From Bowmanella pacifica (lineage in GTDB: Bacteria; Pseudomonadota; Gammaproteobacteria; Enterobacterales; Alteromonadaceae), in contig NZ_BMLS01000007.1 of NCBI RefSeq assembly GCF_014645355.1, positions 124,001 through 188,000 of the forward strand: a stretch of 64,000 nt of DNA, in the 5' to 3' direction. A program made the translations under genes and the position numbers. The notes beneath the pieces are model-generated. The model searched no databases, was not told where the DNA came from, and saw only the letters and a program-made list of their open reading frames with translations. Positions 19,087 through 28,624 of this stretch are shown here, in pieces (position 1 is the stretch's first letter; each line of letters begins with the position of its first letter).

Positions 19087-20628
19087 TTATTCTGCGGCTT
19101 GTGGACGCATATGTGGGAACAGTATTACGTCTTTAATACTGGGGCTGTCGGTAAACAACATGACCAGACGATCGATACCGATTCCCTCGCCTGCCGTAGG
19201 TGGCAAACCGTATTCCAGCGCGCGAATGTAGTCATCATCATAGTGCATGGCTTCATCATCACCGGCTTCCTTCTCTTCCACCTGCTTGCGGAAGCGGGCG
19301 GCTTGATCTTCGGCATCATTCAGCTCTGAGAAACCATTCGCTAATTCACGGCCGCCAACGAAGAACTCAAAGCGGTCGGTAATGAATGGATTATTGTCAT
19401 TACGACGCGCCAACGGCGACACTTCCCAGGGGTACTCAGTAATAAAGGTCGGCTGATCCAATTGCTCTTCAGCGGTAGCTTCAAAAATTTCGCACAAGTA
19501 TTTACCCGCACCCCAGATACCATCCACGTCCGGCTCTTTGATGTGCAGCTTCTTCGCCATGGCCTTCATGGCATCCAGATTATTCTCCGGATCGCGGATA
19601 GCGGCTTCATCGGCTTCTGGCCAATACTTCAGAATCGCATCACCCATGCTCAGACGGGTAAAAGGCTGAGCGAAATCATAACGTTTTTCCTGCAGCACAT
19701 TACCATCTGCATCACGCAGGGTATTGACCACTTCGGTGGTGCCTAGCACGTCCTGCGCCAATGTACGCAGCATGTCTTCGGTCAAATCCATCAGGTCATG
19801 GTAATCCGCATAAGCCTGATAGAACTCGATCATAGTGAATTCTGGATTATGGCGGGTCGACAAACCTTCATTACGGAAGTTACGGTTAATCTCAAACACT
19901 CGTTCAAAACCGCCCACCACCAAGCGCTTGAGGTAAAGCTCAGGGGCGATACGCAGATACATTTCGATATCCAGTGCATTGTGGTGAGTCACAAAAGGCT
20001 TAGCCGAGGCACCACCAGGGATAACCTGCAGCATCGGGGTTTCCACTTCCATAAAGTCCCTTTCGGTCAGGAATTTACGGATACCATTGATAATTTGACT
20101 ACGCACTTTGAAAGTGTCGCGGGTCTGCTGACTCATAATCAGGTCAACATAACGCTGACGATATTTGGTTTCCTGATCGGCCAAACCATGAAATTTCTCA
20201 GGTAACGGACGCAATGATTTGGTCAGCAGTTGATAGTCAGCCATATCGACATACAAGTCGCCCTTACCGGATTTATGCAGTGCCCCTTTAACACCGATAA
20301 TGTCACCGATATCCAATGACCCATAACGCTGCTTAATATCCTGCTGCGTCTCTTTGCTAGCATAAGCCTGAATACGTCCTTTCATATCCTGCAGAAGCAA
20401 AAAAGGGCCACGTTTAGCCAGAATACGGCCGGCAACACTCACCTGATGATTCAGGCCTGCCAGCTCTTCTTTGTCCTTGTCGCCAAACGCATCCTGCAAC
20501 TCCTGGCTGTAGTGCTCACGGCGGAATTCATTAGGATGGCCGTTAGCCGGACAATTGCTGCGAATCTCGGCCAGTTTGCCCCGGCGTTCCGCAATCAATT
20601 TATTCTCGTCTTGTTGAATGTCTGTCAT
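19087..20628 (-). CDS. lysS: Lysyl-tRNA synthetase (class II)
   Basis: 513 residues. Charges tRNA-Lys. An N-terminal OB-fold anticodon domain (~60-150, [19 protein letters not shown]) is followed by the class II core: motif 2 [20 protein letters not shown] and motif 3 [12 protein letters not shown] near the C-terminus. Downstream of prfB in the conserved prfB-lysS order. Confidence 0.97.
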   Translation of the reverse strand: MTDIQQDENKLIAERRGKLAEIRSNCPANGHPNEFRREHYSQELQDAFGDKDKEELAGLNHQVSVAGRILAKRGPFLLLQDMKGRIQAYASKETQQDIKQRYGSLDIGDIIGVKGALHKSGKGDLYVDMADYQLLTKSLRPLPEKFHGLADQETKYRQRYVDLIMSQQTRDTFKVRSQIINGIRKFLTERDFMEVETPMLQVIPGGASAKPFVTHHNALDIEMYLRIAPELYLKRLVVGGFERVFEINRNFRNEGLSTRHNPEFTMIEFYQAYADYHDLMDLTEDMLRTLAQDVLGTTEVVNTLRDADGNVLQEKRYDFAQPFTRLSMGDAILKYWPEADEAAIRDPENNLDAMKAMAKKLHIKEPDVDGIWGAGKYLCEIFEATAEEQLDQPTFITEYPWEVSPLARRNDNNPFITDRFEFFVGGRELANGFSELNDAEDQAARFRKQVEEKEAGDDEAMHYDDDYIRALEYGLPPTAGEGIGIDRLVMLFTDSPSIKDVILFPHMRPQAAE

Positions 20629-20656
20629 CTGCTCTGTTCCTGATTACTGATTGCGC

Positions 20657-21755
20657 TTATAAGCCAGATTTAAGGCTGGCCTGAATAAATCGGTCTAATC
20701 CACCGTCCAGCACGGCTTGCGTATTGCGGGTTTCAACGCCAGTACGCAGGTCTTTAATACGGGAATCATCCAGTACATATGAACGGATTTGGCTACCCCA
20801 ACCGATATCGGATTTGCCATCTTCCATGGCCTGCTTCTGCTCGTTCTGTTTCATCAGTTCCATTTCGTACAGCTTGGCTTTTAACTGCTTGAAGGCCTGA
20901 TCTTTGTTTTTATGCTGGGAACGATCGTTCTGACATTGCACCACAATACCGCTGGGCACGTGAGTAATACGTACCGCCGAGTCGGTTCGGTTTACGTGCT
21001 GACCACCGGCGCCGGACGCGCGATAAGTATCAATACGTAAATCCGCCGGATTGATATCAATCTCAATATCGTCATCAATTTCCGGGTAAACGAAAGCCGA
21101 AGCAAAAGAAGTATGACGACGGTTACCTGAGTCAAAGGGAGACTTTCTTACCAAGCGGTGCACGCCGGTTTCGGTGCGCAACCAGCCAAAAGCATATTCA
21201 CCCTGGAAACGGATAGTGGCACTTTTAATACCGGCGACCTCGCCTTCTGATACTTCAATCAGTTCGGTCTTAAAGCCATGCTCTTCACCCCAACGCAGGT
21301 ACATACGCAGCATGATATTAGCCCAGTCCTGAGCTTCAGTACCGCCGGAACCCGATTGGATATCCAGATAACAGTCATTAGCGTCATTGGGGCCGGAGAA
21401 CATACGACGGAATTCAAGGTCTTCCAGTTTTACGATCAGTTGCTGAAGCTCAGCTTGCGCTTCATCAAAAGTTTCCTGATCCTCGGCTTCCACCGCTAAT
21501 TCCAGTAGCCCATCCACATCCTCGGCCCCATTTTCCAGGGCCAGAATAGTGTCAACGACTTTTTCCAAGGCAACTTTTTCCTTGCCTAAAGCCTGCGCCC
21601 GCTCTGGTTCATTCCAAACATCGGGACTTTCAAGTTCACGATTGACTTCTTCTAAGCGCTCTTGCTTGCTATCGAAGTCAAAGATACCCCCTGAGCGCAT
21701 CAGAGCGCTCCCGGACATCCGCCAAGGCGTTTTTCACCGGATTGATTTCAAACAT
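20657..21755 (-). CDS. prfB: Peptide chain release factor 2 with programmed +1 frameshift
   Basis: RF2 ends translation at UGA and UAA. The gene begins at the ATG at 21755 ([18 protein letters not shown]...); after 25 codons, ending at 21681, an in-frame TGA stands at 21680-21678. The site reads AGGGGGTATCTTTGAC: an internal SD, the slippery CTT, then TGA followed by C, as in E. coli. Shifting +1 at CTT (skipping base 21680) opens a 340-codon frame down to 20657, giving 365 residues in total, equal to E. coli RF2. The catalytic GGQ ([15 protein letters not shown]) is in the second half. Low RF2 favours shifting, so the gene controls itself. Confidence 0.96.
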
Positions 21756-21848
21756 AAATCAGCTATTAATTCTTGCTTACAAAGGAGCCGGATTTTAGCC
21801 GATTACAGCATGGATTGACAGGCCCTGCGGGCGTTGGGATAAAGGAAA

Positions 21849-21877
21849 TTCAGCAGATGGTCCAGCCACCTGCTGAA
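21849..21877 (-). terminator. Possible terminator after the CBS gene
   Basis: 8-bp inverted repeat (21849-21856 with 21870-21877), followed on the minus strand by TTTCCTTTAT. Lies 20 bases past the stop of the CBS-domain gene. Confidence 0.4.
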
Positions 21878-21896
21878 ACAGAATGCACTAATCGAA

Positions 21897-22481
21897 TCAG
21901 ACTAATTCGCTGTGCTCATGCAGTACATTAAAGATGTCTCTGAAACTGCTCGCTTTGAGACTGATATCCAGCGGAATATGCAACGCTCTGGCAATATCAC
22001 TGGAGGAAATAAGCCCCCGCAACCGACTTTGCTCATCGGTTAACAAAATATGCTGCTCCCCCAAACTACGCAATGTATCGACCAAGTCAGCTATTGTCGC
22101 ATTCTTCAGGTGTTCGTAGCGAATACCGTGTAACTCGCTGCGGGGCACCATCACATCTTCCACGGTCAACTCATGCCTGTCCTGCTGACGCTGATTGGCA
22201 ATCATCAGTATTTTGCGGCTGTTTAAATCAGCAAAGCTGACAATGCCTAAAAACTGCTGCTCCGCATCCACCACCAGCTTGGACTTTACATGACCTTTCC
22301 TCATCATAAACAAAGCCTGATCCACAGAAACATCTTTATCGATTAACTGAGGACTACGACGGGTAAAATCGGTCACCACTTTGGTAGCAGCACTATCGAG
22401 ATTTAAGGGTTCAGCGCTTTCGGTAGCACAAAACTGGGTTACCTGGCCAAGCGCCTGGGTTTTCAATATTTTATTTGTCAT
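21897..22481 (-). CDS. Two-CBS-domain protein
   Basis: 194 residues made of an N-terminal ~45 residues and a CBS pair (about 48-105, LIDKDVSVDQALFMMRKGHVKSKLVV; and 125-180, MVPRSELHGIR... with LRGLISSSDIARAL). CBS pairs bind adenine nucleotides and tune partner proteins; no catalytic domain is attached. Target unknown; no obvious partner among neighbours. Confidence 0.75.
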   Translation of the reverse strand: MTNKILKTQALGQVTQFCATESAEPLNLDSAATKVVTDFTRRSPQLIDKDVSVDQALFMMRKGHVKSKLVVDAEQQFLGIVSFADLNSRKILMIANQRQQDRHELTVEDVMVPRSELHGIRYEHLKNATIADLVDTLRSLGEQHILLTDEQSRLRGLISSSDIARALHIPLDISLKASSFRDIFNVLHEHSELV

Positions 22482-22570
22482 TTGGGTTCTCCAACAAACT
22501 GAACATAGCTAGCCCGCTCGCAAAGAAACCGAGGTTATAAGTATAGGCGATGCGGGATGTCTTTTAGGGT

Positions 22571-22909
22571 TCAACTTGCCTGGGGAGGTGCTCTTGGCTG
22601 AGGCAGTCCAATACTGGCAGAATAGAAAGCCGCTGGAACACAGGAAACCAGCATAGAGGCTTGAGTGATAACATTTGTAGATGGGGCAGCCCTAACTAAA
22701 CAAGGAGCGTCCTTATCCGGTTCGGTTTGCAGCGCCTGACCATCAGCGTACTGACTGACCGTGAGCAAAGATGTATCTGAGCCGGGTTTAGCAACGCTTG
22801 CAGCGCTGCTAAACCAACAAGCCAGCAAACATAGCGCTGTTGTCAGAAAGCTGGAGTAAGGGGGCCTGTGTACTGCTTGGCGCACGTGGCGATACCGAAA
22901 AATGCTCAT
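22571..22909 (-). CDS. Hypothetical small exported protein
   Basis: 112 residues from the ATG at 22909 (a TTG at 22927 is the alternative). A basic start followed by a hydrophobic stretch (SSFLTTALCLLACWFSSAASVA) looks like a signal peptide, and the remainder is Pro/Ser/Ala rich with two cysteines. AAGGG stands very close to the ATG, so initiation is doubtful. I recognise no family; the gene may be spurious. Confidence 0.35.
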   Translation of the reverse strand: MSIFRYRHVRQAVHRPPYSSFLTTALCLLACWFSSAASVAKPGSDTSLLTVSQYADGQALQTEPDKDAPCLVRAAPSTNVITQASMLVSCVPAAFYSASIGLPQPRAPPQAS

Positions 22910-22976
22910 ACCCTTAATATGGAGCAAGAGACCAAGAACTCAAGAGCCCCTGAGATTAATTGTTAAAAATTTGAGC

Positions 22977-23960
22977 TTACAACCATCCTTTGCGTTTAAA
23001 CCACACCACTTGTAAGACGCAAACCAGAATCAACAGGCTGATAAATACACCAAAGCCAAGTGGATTCTCAGCACCTGGAATACCGCCGACGTTGATCCCA
23101 AGTAACCCGGTAAGGAAGCCCAGAGGCAAGAAAAAAGCAGCCACGATAGACAACACATACATGCGACTGTTCATTTGTTCTGCCAGTTGGTTACCTATCT
23201 CCTCCTGGGTGACAGCCGCTCTTTCTCGCACCGCGTCCAGATCTTCCATATGACGCATCAAGCCATCCAGGGTCTCCTGGAAACTCAGACGCACATCCCG
23301 GCCAATCCATTCAATTCGGTCTGACAACAGTTGTGAGATAGCCTCTCTCTGTGGTGCCAGATAACGGCGCAGGGAAATAATTTGCCTACGAACCCGGCCA
23401 AGGTCTGCACGCATTTGCGCACTTTGTTGTTCCAATGCCTGCTCTTCAAAGTCAGCCACCTGCTCTTCAAAGTAATCCACGGTGTCAGACATCCGCGCAA
23501 CCATTCTGGCCAAAATACTTGCCAACACGTCATCTGTGCTAGCCGGCCCTTCTCCTGTCCTAAGAGACGTGGCCACATCGGTGACCGACAATAGGCGACG
23601 CTTTCGGGTACTAATGATACGGCCTTGTTCAACCCACAGACGCACCGATACCATGTCATCAGGATCGGCACCTGGATTCAGATTCACTCCACGTAATGCA
23701 AGCAATAAACCATTCTCAACTCGAATAGTTCTTGGCCGGGTTTCACCACTTAGCAATGCATCACTTACAACGGAGTTGACCCCAGAATGCTGCTCCAGCC
23801 ATTCAATACTCTCTGGCTGACTATAATCCAGATGCACCCACAGAATGCCATCTTCTGGCTTCCATTGTTTAACGGCTGGCCAGTCAAGCTCTCTGGCGCC
23901 CCCCTGCCCATCCAATAACAACGCATGAATCAACGACTGCTCTTGCATATCCCACTCCAA
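22977..23960 (-). CDS. zntB: ZntB/CorA-family metal transporter
   Basis: 327 residues. CorA-superfamily channel with a long cytoplasmic domain, a coiled-coil helix (~150-245) and two C-terminal membrane helices. The pore motif reads GIN (LTGLLGINVGGIPG) as in the CorA/ZntB families; the GGIPG extension and length favour ZntB, a proton-driven zinc transporter. Ion specificity is not provable from sequence. Confidence 0.85.
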   Translation of the reverse strand: MEWDMQEQSLIHALLLDGQGGARELDWPAVKQWKPEDGILWVHLDYSQPESIEWLEQHSGVNSVVSDALLSGETRPRTIRVENGLLLALRGVNLNPGADPDDMVSVRLWVEQGRIISTRKRRLLSVTDVATSLRTGEGPASTDDVLASILARMVARMSDTVDYFEEQVADFEEQALEQQSAQMRADLGRVRRQIISLRRYLAPQREAISQLLSDRIEWIGRDVRLSFQETLDGLMRHMEDLDAVRERAAVTQEEIGNQLAEQMNSRMYVLSIVAAFFLPLGFLTGLLGINVGGIPGAENPLGFGVFISLLILVCVLQVVWFKRKGWL

Positions 23961-23971
23961 TAGTCAGCCTG

Positions 23972-24550
23972 TTAGCGGCTGACAAGCTTATCTACTGTTT
24001 GTACTAATTCTTCAGTCAAACGGATTATAGCCTTTTGCTGTTCACTGTCCTTTAGCTGCCCTTGTTCATCAAAAGCAGCGCCGGCAAACCCAATTGCCCG
24101 CTGATTTGGGACTACCATCACGCCAATATTTTGTAGCAACATACGCAAAAAGCTCAGCCCACGCAGCCCACCAAGGGCTCCGGGCGCACAAGACATAATA
24201 GCGGCGGTTTTTCCACGATACGCACTCAATGGGGGTTCATTGGGTTCACTGGCGCGAGACGCCCAGTCAATGGCATTTTTCAATAACGGGCTGAAGGCAC
24301 TATTATATTCAGGTGAGGCAATAAGTAGTCCATCATGCTCAAGCAATAAGGTTTTAAAGGCTAATGCTTCAGCCGGAAAACCCTGCTCATTTTGCAGATC
24401 CTGATTGTAAATAGGCATGGGGTAATCGCCGAGGTTTATCAGGGTCACACTCGCGCCAGCCTGCTCGGCTGCTTTGGCAGCAAGAGTAACAAGCTTTTGA
24501 TTAAAGGAATCTTTGCGGCTGCTGCCGGAAAAGGCCAGGATACGCGCCAT
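23972..24550 (-). CDS. NAD(P)H-dependent FMN reductase
   Basis: 192 residues, flavodoxin-like fold. The FMN phosphate loop is GSSRKDSFN at 9-17, and SPEYNSAFSPLLKNAIDW near 80-96 is typical of the ArsH/ChrR/azoreductase-like group. Probably reduces flavins, quinones or chromate. Just upstream of zntB on the same strand (11-base gap). Confidence 0.85.
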   Translation of the reverse strand: MARILAFSGSSRKDSFNQKLVTLAAKAAEQAGASVTLINLGDYPMPIYNQDLQNEQGFPAEALAFKTLLLEHDGLLIASPEYNSAFSPLLKNAIDWASRASEPNEPPLSAYRGKTAAIMSCAPGALGGLRGLSFLRMLLQNIGVMVVPNQRAIGFAGAAFDEQGQLKDSEQQKAIIRLTEELVQTVDKLVSR

Positions 24551-24683
24551 ATGGTTGCCTCGCTTTGTAAAGTCAAAGCTAACAGCTTACTCTGCAGACA
24601 GCAGGCCGCCAAGCAACAAGGTTCTGGCTTGGAGAAAGATGGCTATACAGACTCTGCGCTGTAAGAACAACATGGTGGTCAGG

Positions 24684-26153
24684 CTACTCTTCGCCTTTGT
24701 TCATTCCGTATTTACGCATTTTTTCCACCAGCGTTGTACGTCGCATCCCCAAAACTTCAGCAGCCCGGGCAACCACCCATTCCTGCTGCTCCAGTGCCTG
24801 GCTTATCAGGCTAACTTCTAACTCAGCCAGATACTCTTTTAGGTTCAGCCCTTGTTCTGGCAGCGCCTGAGATTGCCCGTTGAGCTCGCTTTCCTGGGCC
24901 ACGGCCACCGTATTGTCATCAACGGCAGTATCCTCATCATCGTCACTAAAGCCACCAAACAAGGCATTGATTGCCTCACGCTCCAGTAATTCTTCGGGGT
25001 ACTCGGGCTCATAATTGTCAGCCTGCAAGTGCTGATACTTGTGCGGAAGATCGCCAATATCAACCACTTTATCCGGATACAGGATAAGCAAGCGCTCCAC
25101 CAGATTAGACAATTCGCGAACATTACCCGCCCAATGGTGTTCCATTAACGACTTCAACGCACCTTCGGTAAAGCGAATAGAGCGCCCAGATTCGCTTAGA
25201 GCCCTAGAAACCAGCTCCTGCAAAAGCAGCGGTATATCTTCTTTACGCTCTCTTAGCGGCGGACTGTCGATGGGGAACACGTTGAGACGGTAATACAAGT
25301 CTTCGCGGAATTTTCCTTCACTGATCATACTTTCCAGGTCACGGTGAGTCGCAGCAATCACGCGCACATCGCATTGAATCGGCTTGGTTCCGCCAACTCT
25401 TTCGTAACTGCGCTCTTGCAACACCCGCAATAACTTCACTTGCATTTGCAGCGGCATATCCCCTATTTCATCGAGAAATAGCGTGCCGCTTTCGGCTAAT
25501 TCAAAACGGCCTTTTCTGGCACTCACTGCACCGGTAAAGGCCCCTTTTTCATGGCCAAACAGTTCACTTTCCAGTAATTCACCAGGAATAGCACCACAGT
25601 TAACAGGAATAAACGGCCCTTCTCTGCGGTTGGACAGATAGTGAACATTACGCGCCACAACTTCTTTGCCGGTGCCTGACTCTCCTAACACCAACACATT
25701 GGCGTCGGTTGGGGCCACCTGCTCGATCATATGGCGTACTAACTGCACGCCCGAGCTTTTGCCTATCAGGCTGCGAAACAACTTAGTTTTATTGTGCACC
25801 GCGCCGCCTACATTGGGACGTCGTTGCAAGTATTCCTGACAGCGGTGCAGCATTTGGGTTAGCTGCGGATAGGTAACCGGCTCCGGTAATATACCAACCA
25901 GGTTTCCCTGATGTTCAAAGCCGTCGCTGCCCACCATCACAAAAGGTTGAGCTGGATATTGGCGTAGCAGGTTGTCATTCAGCTCCCGGCACTCGGCATC
26001 AAGTAAAACACAGGCATAAGGGCCGTCTTTGACCAGATACTCTGGGCCCTGCTCAGGCAAGGCGCAGTCGCAATGTTCGCCCATAAAGTTGAGTACCGTC
26101 TGAAGACTTATCCGGCGAGCCTCCAGCCCACTGATAATCAGAATTTTACCCAT
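24684..26153 (-). CDS. flrA: Sigma-54 flagellar master regulator FlrA/FleQ
   Basis: 489 residues. N-terminal FleQ-type receiver-like domain (1-~120), AAA+ domain with Walker A GESGTGKE at 157-164, the sigma-54 contact loop GAFTGA at 204-209 and Walker [11 protein letters not shown] at 223-232, and a C-terminal Fis-type HTH ([24 protein letters not shown], about 460-483). FlrA/FleQ activates early flagellar genes with RpoN and, in Pseudomonas, is inhibited by c-di-GMP. Here it stands alone: no flrB-flrC partner follows, and the fliS/flagellin block lies 30 kb away. Confidence 0.93.
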   Translation of the reverse strand: MGKILIISGLEARRISLQTVLNFMGEHCDCALPEQGPEYLVKDGPYACVLLDAECRELNDNLLRQYPAQPFVMVGSDGFEHQGNLVGILPEPVTYPQLTQMLHRCQEYLQRRPNVGGAVHNKTKLFRSLIGKSSGVQLVRHMIEQVAPTDANVLVLGESGTGKEVVARNVHYLSNRREGPFIPVNCGAIPGELLESELFGHEKGAFTGAVSARKGRFELAESGTLFLDEIGDMPLQMQVKLLRVLQERSYERVGGTKPIQCDVRVIAATHRDLESMISEGKFREDLYYRLNVFPIDSPPLRERKEDIPLLLQELVSRALSESGRSIRFTEGALKSLMEHHWAGNVRELSNLVERLLILYPDKVVDIGDLPHKYQHLQADNYEPEYPEELLEREAINALFGGFSDDDEDTAVDDNTVAVAQESELNGQSQALPEQGLNLKEYLAELEVSLISQALEQQEWVVARAAEVLGMRRTTLVEKMRKYGMNKGEE

Positions 26154-26641
26154 ACCTTAGCGACCTCAAAGTTGCGGACAACCCACGCAAAACATTAAAC
26201 CTGACTAATTCATGATTAGCCGTACGAGAGTGTGAAGGACGACAAACTAGCTTGCCAACGCCCAATCATCTATCCATGGATTTTAACCATTACCCAATCA
26301 ATGGCAACCTGAGACATTCAGGTTTATGATCAAGCGCTTAAGAAGCGCACAATAAATCGCCTGGAATGGTTTTTAACAACCTGTTTTTGTCGTTTTTGGT
26401 CAGGCGATCCCGTGATAGTGACCTGCAGACAGAAAAGTCATCTGAAATGATCTTCTCCAACAGCAGCATAGCAATGCTACAAAGGGTAGCCAATAACATA
26501 ATAGGTATCTTTTTTGTTCGCCAGGGATAAGTCATAGCCCCAATACCTCTCTAAGCATCCACCAGGATATTCGACAAGCCGCTCACCTTTCGTCAAAATA
26601 GCCTCAAGTAGCCAGTTTCGCCCCGAACAGGATCCCTTCCC
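26154..26641. other. Intergenic stretch between flrA and the SIS gene
   Basis: 488 bases between divergent flrA and the KdsD/KpsF-like gene. It must hold both promoters; I cannot pick a convincing sigma-70 or sigma-54 site. It also contains a weak 65-codon minus-strand reading frame (separate entry). No RNA gene or repeat seen. Confidence 0.5.
26338..26535 (-). CDS. Possible small membrane peptide
   Basis: 65 codons. A basic N-terminus then one hydrophobic helix (about 11-28, IPIMLLATLCSIAMLLLE) and a charged tail. GAGAGG lies about 11 bases before the ATG. No family recognised; it may be a chance frame. Confidence 0.3.
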   Translation of the reverse strand: MTYPWRTKKIPIMLLATLCSIAMLLLEKIISDDFSVCRSLSRDRLTKNDKNRLLKTIPGDLLCAS

Positions 26642-27568
26642 TTGAATTATTTAGAGATTGCTAAAGACGTATTTGCTATTGAAGCTCAGGCCGTCAGCCA
26701 GTTATCAGACAAACTGGATGCTCAATTCACTCTGGCCATTGACACTATATTACAGGCCAAAGGCCGCGTAGTGGTTTGCGGCATGGGCAAATCAGGTCAG
26801 ATTGGTCGCAAGATAGCCGCAACACTCGCCAGCACAGGTACGCCAAGCTTTTTTATGCACCCAGGCGAAGCCTATCATGGCGACCTGGGCATGATAGCCA
26901 AAGAAGATATCTTTATTGCTATCTCCAACTCTGGGGAAACCGAAGAAGTCGTGAAACTGCTGTCCTTTCTAAAAGAAAATGGCAACTTTTTGATTGGCAT
27001 GACGGGGGGCCTTAACTCCAGCCTAGCCAAAGCATCAAATGCGGTACTGAATGTCAGTGTTGAAAAAGAAGCCTGCCCACTTCAGCTTGCGCCCACCGCA
27101 TCCACCACCGCGACGCTGGCTATGGGGGATGCCTTGGCGGTTACCCTGATGAAAGCCAGAGATTTTAAACCCGAAGAGTTTGCGCGCTTCCACCCGGGGG
27201 GCAGCCTTGGCAGACGTTTACTATCCAGAGTGCAGGATGAGATGGTTAACGAGCCTCTGCCAGTGGTAGCGTTGTCGGCCAGTTTTGCCGAGGTAGTAGA
27301 CGCCATCAGCACCGGACAACTGGGCATAGCCATTGTCGATGCCGGGCAAGGCTACGGTATTATTACCGATGGTGATATCAGACGAGGCTTTACTCGTCAC
27401 AAAAAAGACGTTTTCGATCTGAATGCCGCGCAGATGATGACATTAAACCCCAAAAGCATCGATATCACCGCTAAGATGTCGGATGCTTTTATGCTGATGG
27501 AACAAAACCGCATCACTTCACTGCTGGTATTAAATAACGGCAAACTGGCTGGCATCGTGAAGAAATAA
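26642..27568 (+). CDS. KdsD/KpsF-like arabinose-5-phosphate isomerase (SIS + CBS)
   Basis: 308 residues from a TTG start. SIS domain (about 20-190) with GMGKSGQIGRKIAATLASTGTPS, the MHPGEAYHGDLG loop and ISNSGETEE, as in KdsD, which interconverts ribulose-5-P and arabinose-5-P for Kdo synthesis. A CBS pair follows, but the second CBS ends abruptly at LAGIVKK; E. coli KdsD (328 aa) continues with a final helix, so ~15-20 residues are missing. Its place in a surface-sugar locus resembles capsule-type KpsF. It ends before a long palindromic terminator. Confidence 0.85.
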   Translation: MNYLEIAKDVFAIEAQAVSQLSDKLDAQFTLAIDTILQAKGRVVVCGMGKSGQIGRKIAATLASTGTPSFFMHPGEAYHGDLGMIAKEDIFIAISNSGETEEVVKLLSFLKENGNFLIGMTGGLNSSLAKASNAVLNVSVEKEACPLQLAPTASTTATLAMGDALAVTLMKARDFKPEEFARFHPGGSLGRRLLSRVQDEMVNEPLPVVALSASFAEVVDAISTGQLGIAIVDAGQGYGIITDGDIRRGFTRHKKDVFDLNAAQMMTLNPKSIDITAKMSDAFMLMEQNRITSLLVLNNGKLAGIVKK

Positions 27569-27577
27569 GCCCATCGC

Positions 27578-27623
27578 AGTCCCCATAAAAAACGCCGCAA
27601 TTGCGGCGTTTTTTATGGGGACT
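27578..27623. terminator. 46-base perfect palindrome, bidirectional terminator
   Basis: Bases 27578-27600 are the exact reverse complement of 27601-27623. The core is a GC stem around AATT, flanked by A6 and T6 runs and then a further outer stem. It separates the convergent KpsF-like and flagellin-like genes. Confidence 0.9.
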
Positions 27624-27629
27624 AGTGGC

Positions 27630-28433
27630 TTAACCCAATAGCGCCAACACCTGGCCTTTTTGCTGATTGGCCTGAGACTGCACAGCGATAGACGCCTGAC
27701 TCAGAATATCATTGGCTGCTTTATCGGCCGTGCCCTGTGCATAATCCAAATCCTGCAAGCGGCTTTTGGCGGCTTGTACATTCACTTCGGTATTGGCCAG
27801 ATTACGTGCCGCGCTTTCAAACTGATTCTGAGTGGCACCCAAATCGGCTCGTGCTGCTCCCACATAATCAACGGCATTATCAGCGGCTTCCAACGCATCG
27901 GCTGCACCTTGAGCCGTGCTGACATCAATATTCAGCACATCACTTAAGCCACCGGCAATGTCTTTGGTGCCAACACTGATAGACTGACCGGCATTAGCGC
28001 CCACCAGGAAATCAACATCGCCCTCGCCTGACAGCAGCGGCTTACCGGCAAACTCGGTTTGCTCAATGGTCTGCTTGATATTGTCCTGTAGCTGAGACAC
28101 TTCTTTTTGCAATGCCTTGCGGTCCCCATCGGTCAGAATACCGCTGCCGGCCTGAACTGACAGTTCACGAATACGATTTACATCGTTACTGATACCTGAC
28201 AAACCGCCTTCGGCAACTTGTGCTAAAGACACGCCGTCATAGGCATTGTTATAAGCCTGACGCACACCGGATGTTTGCGACGTCAAACGATCAATAATCT
28301 GCTGGGCCGCTGCATCATCCGCAGCGCTGTTTACCCGCTTACCCGAAGCCAGTTTCTCAAACAGCGAATTCTGCTTCTGCTGCACCTGTTGCAGCAAAGA
28401 CGCATTGGATTTGGTACTGTTAATCTCTAACAT
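27630..28433 (-). CDS. Orphan flagellin-like protein
   Basis: 267 residues. It has flagellin D0/D1 helices at both ends (SLFEKLASGKRVNSAADDAAA at 22-42; [14 protein letters not shown] mid-protein; LGATQNQFESAARNL and the terminal SQANQQKGQVLALLG), but it differs widely from the four clustered flagellins: it begins MLEINSTKSNASLLQQ instead of [13 protein letters not shown] and lacks the N-[EN][15 protein letters not shown] block. It lies 30 kb from them and on its own. It could be a minor filament or hook-associated subunit, or a relic. An 8-bp inverted repeat lies ~100 bases upstream. Confidence 0.85.
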   Translation of the reverse strand: MLEINSTKSNASLLQQVQQKQNSLFEKLASGKRVNSAADDAAAQQIIDRLTSQTSGVRQAYNNAYDGVSLAQVAEGGLSGISNDVNRIRELSVQAGSGILTDGDRKALQKEVSQLQDNIKQTIEQTEFAGKPLLSGEGDVDFLVGANAGQSISVGTKDIAGGLSDVLNIDVSTAQGAADALEAADNAVDYVGAARADLGATQNQFESAARNLANTEVNVQAAKSRLQDLDYAQGTADKAANDILSQASIAVQSQANQQKGQVLALLG

Positions 28434-28530
28434 AAGCCCCCCTCAAACCTCAGCCCTAAGAATAGCAGAGGGTTGATGGGAAAGTAAGCAGCCAAACGCA
28501 GCAAAATTATGCCAAACCATACCTTTACCC

Positions 28531-28553
28531 TTAACTTTTATACCTAAAGTTAA
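28531..28553. promoter_or_regulatory. Inverted repeat upstream of the orphan flagellin gene
   Basis: TTAACTTT and AAAGTTAA are separated by 7 bases (TATACCT), between the divergent flagellin-like gene and the glycosyltransferase at 28625. It could be an operator shared by both; no regulator is assigned. Confidence 0.4.
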
Positions 28554-28624
28554 GGCAGGTACAAGGTGGTCTCCAGATACACTGAACAGATGCGGCGGAT
28601 ACAAAAAGACGGAACAAGGACCCA

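Noticed and set aside
19024-19329. 101-codon plus-strand frame after slyD
   Set aside because: Begins in the slyD/lysS terminator and is antisense to lysS.
28498-28513. Sigma-54-like TGGCAT...TTGC before the orphan flagellin
   Set aside because: Only 9 bases lie between GG and GC instead of 10, a spacing that normally abolishes sigma-54 use.
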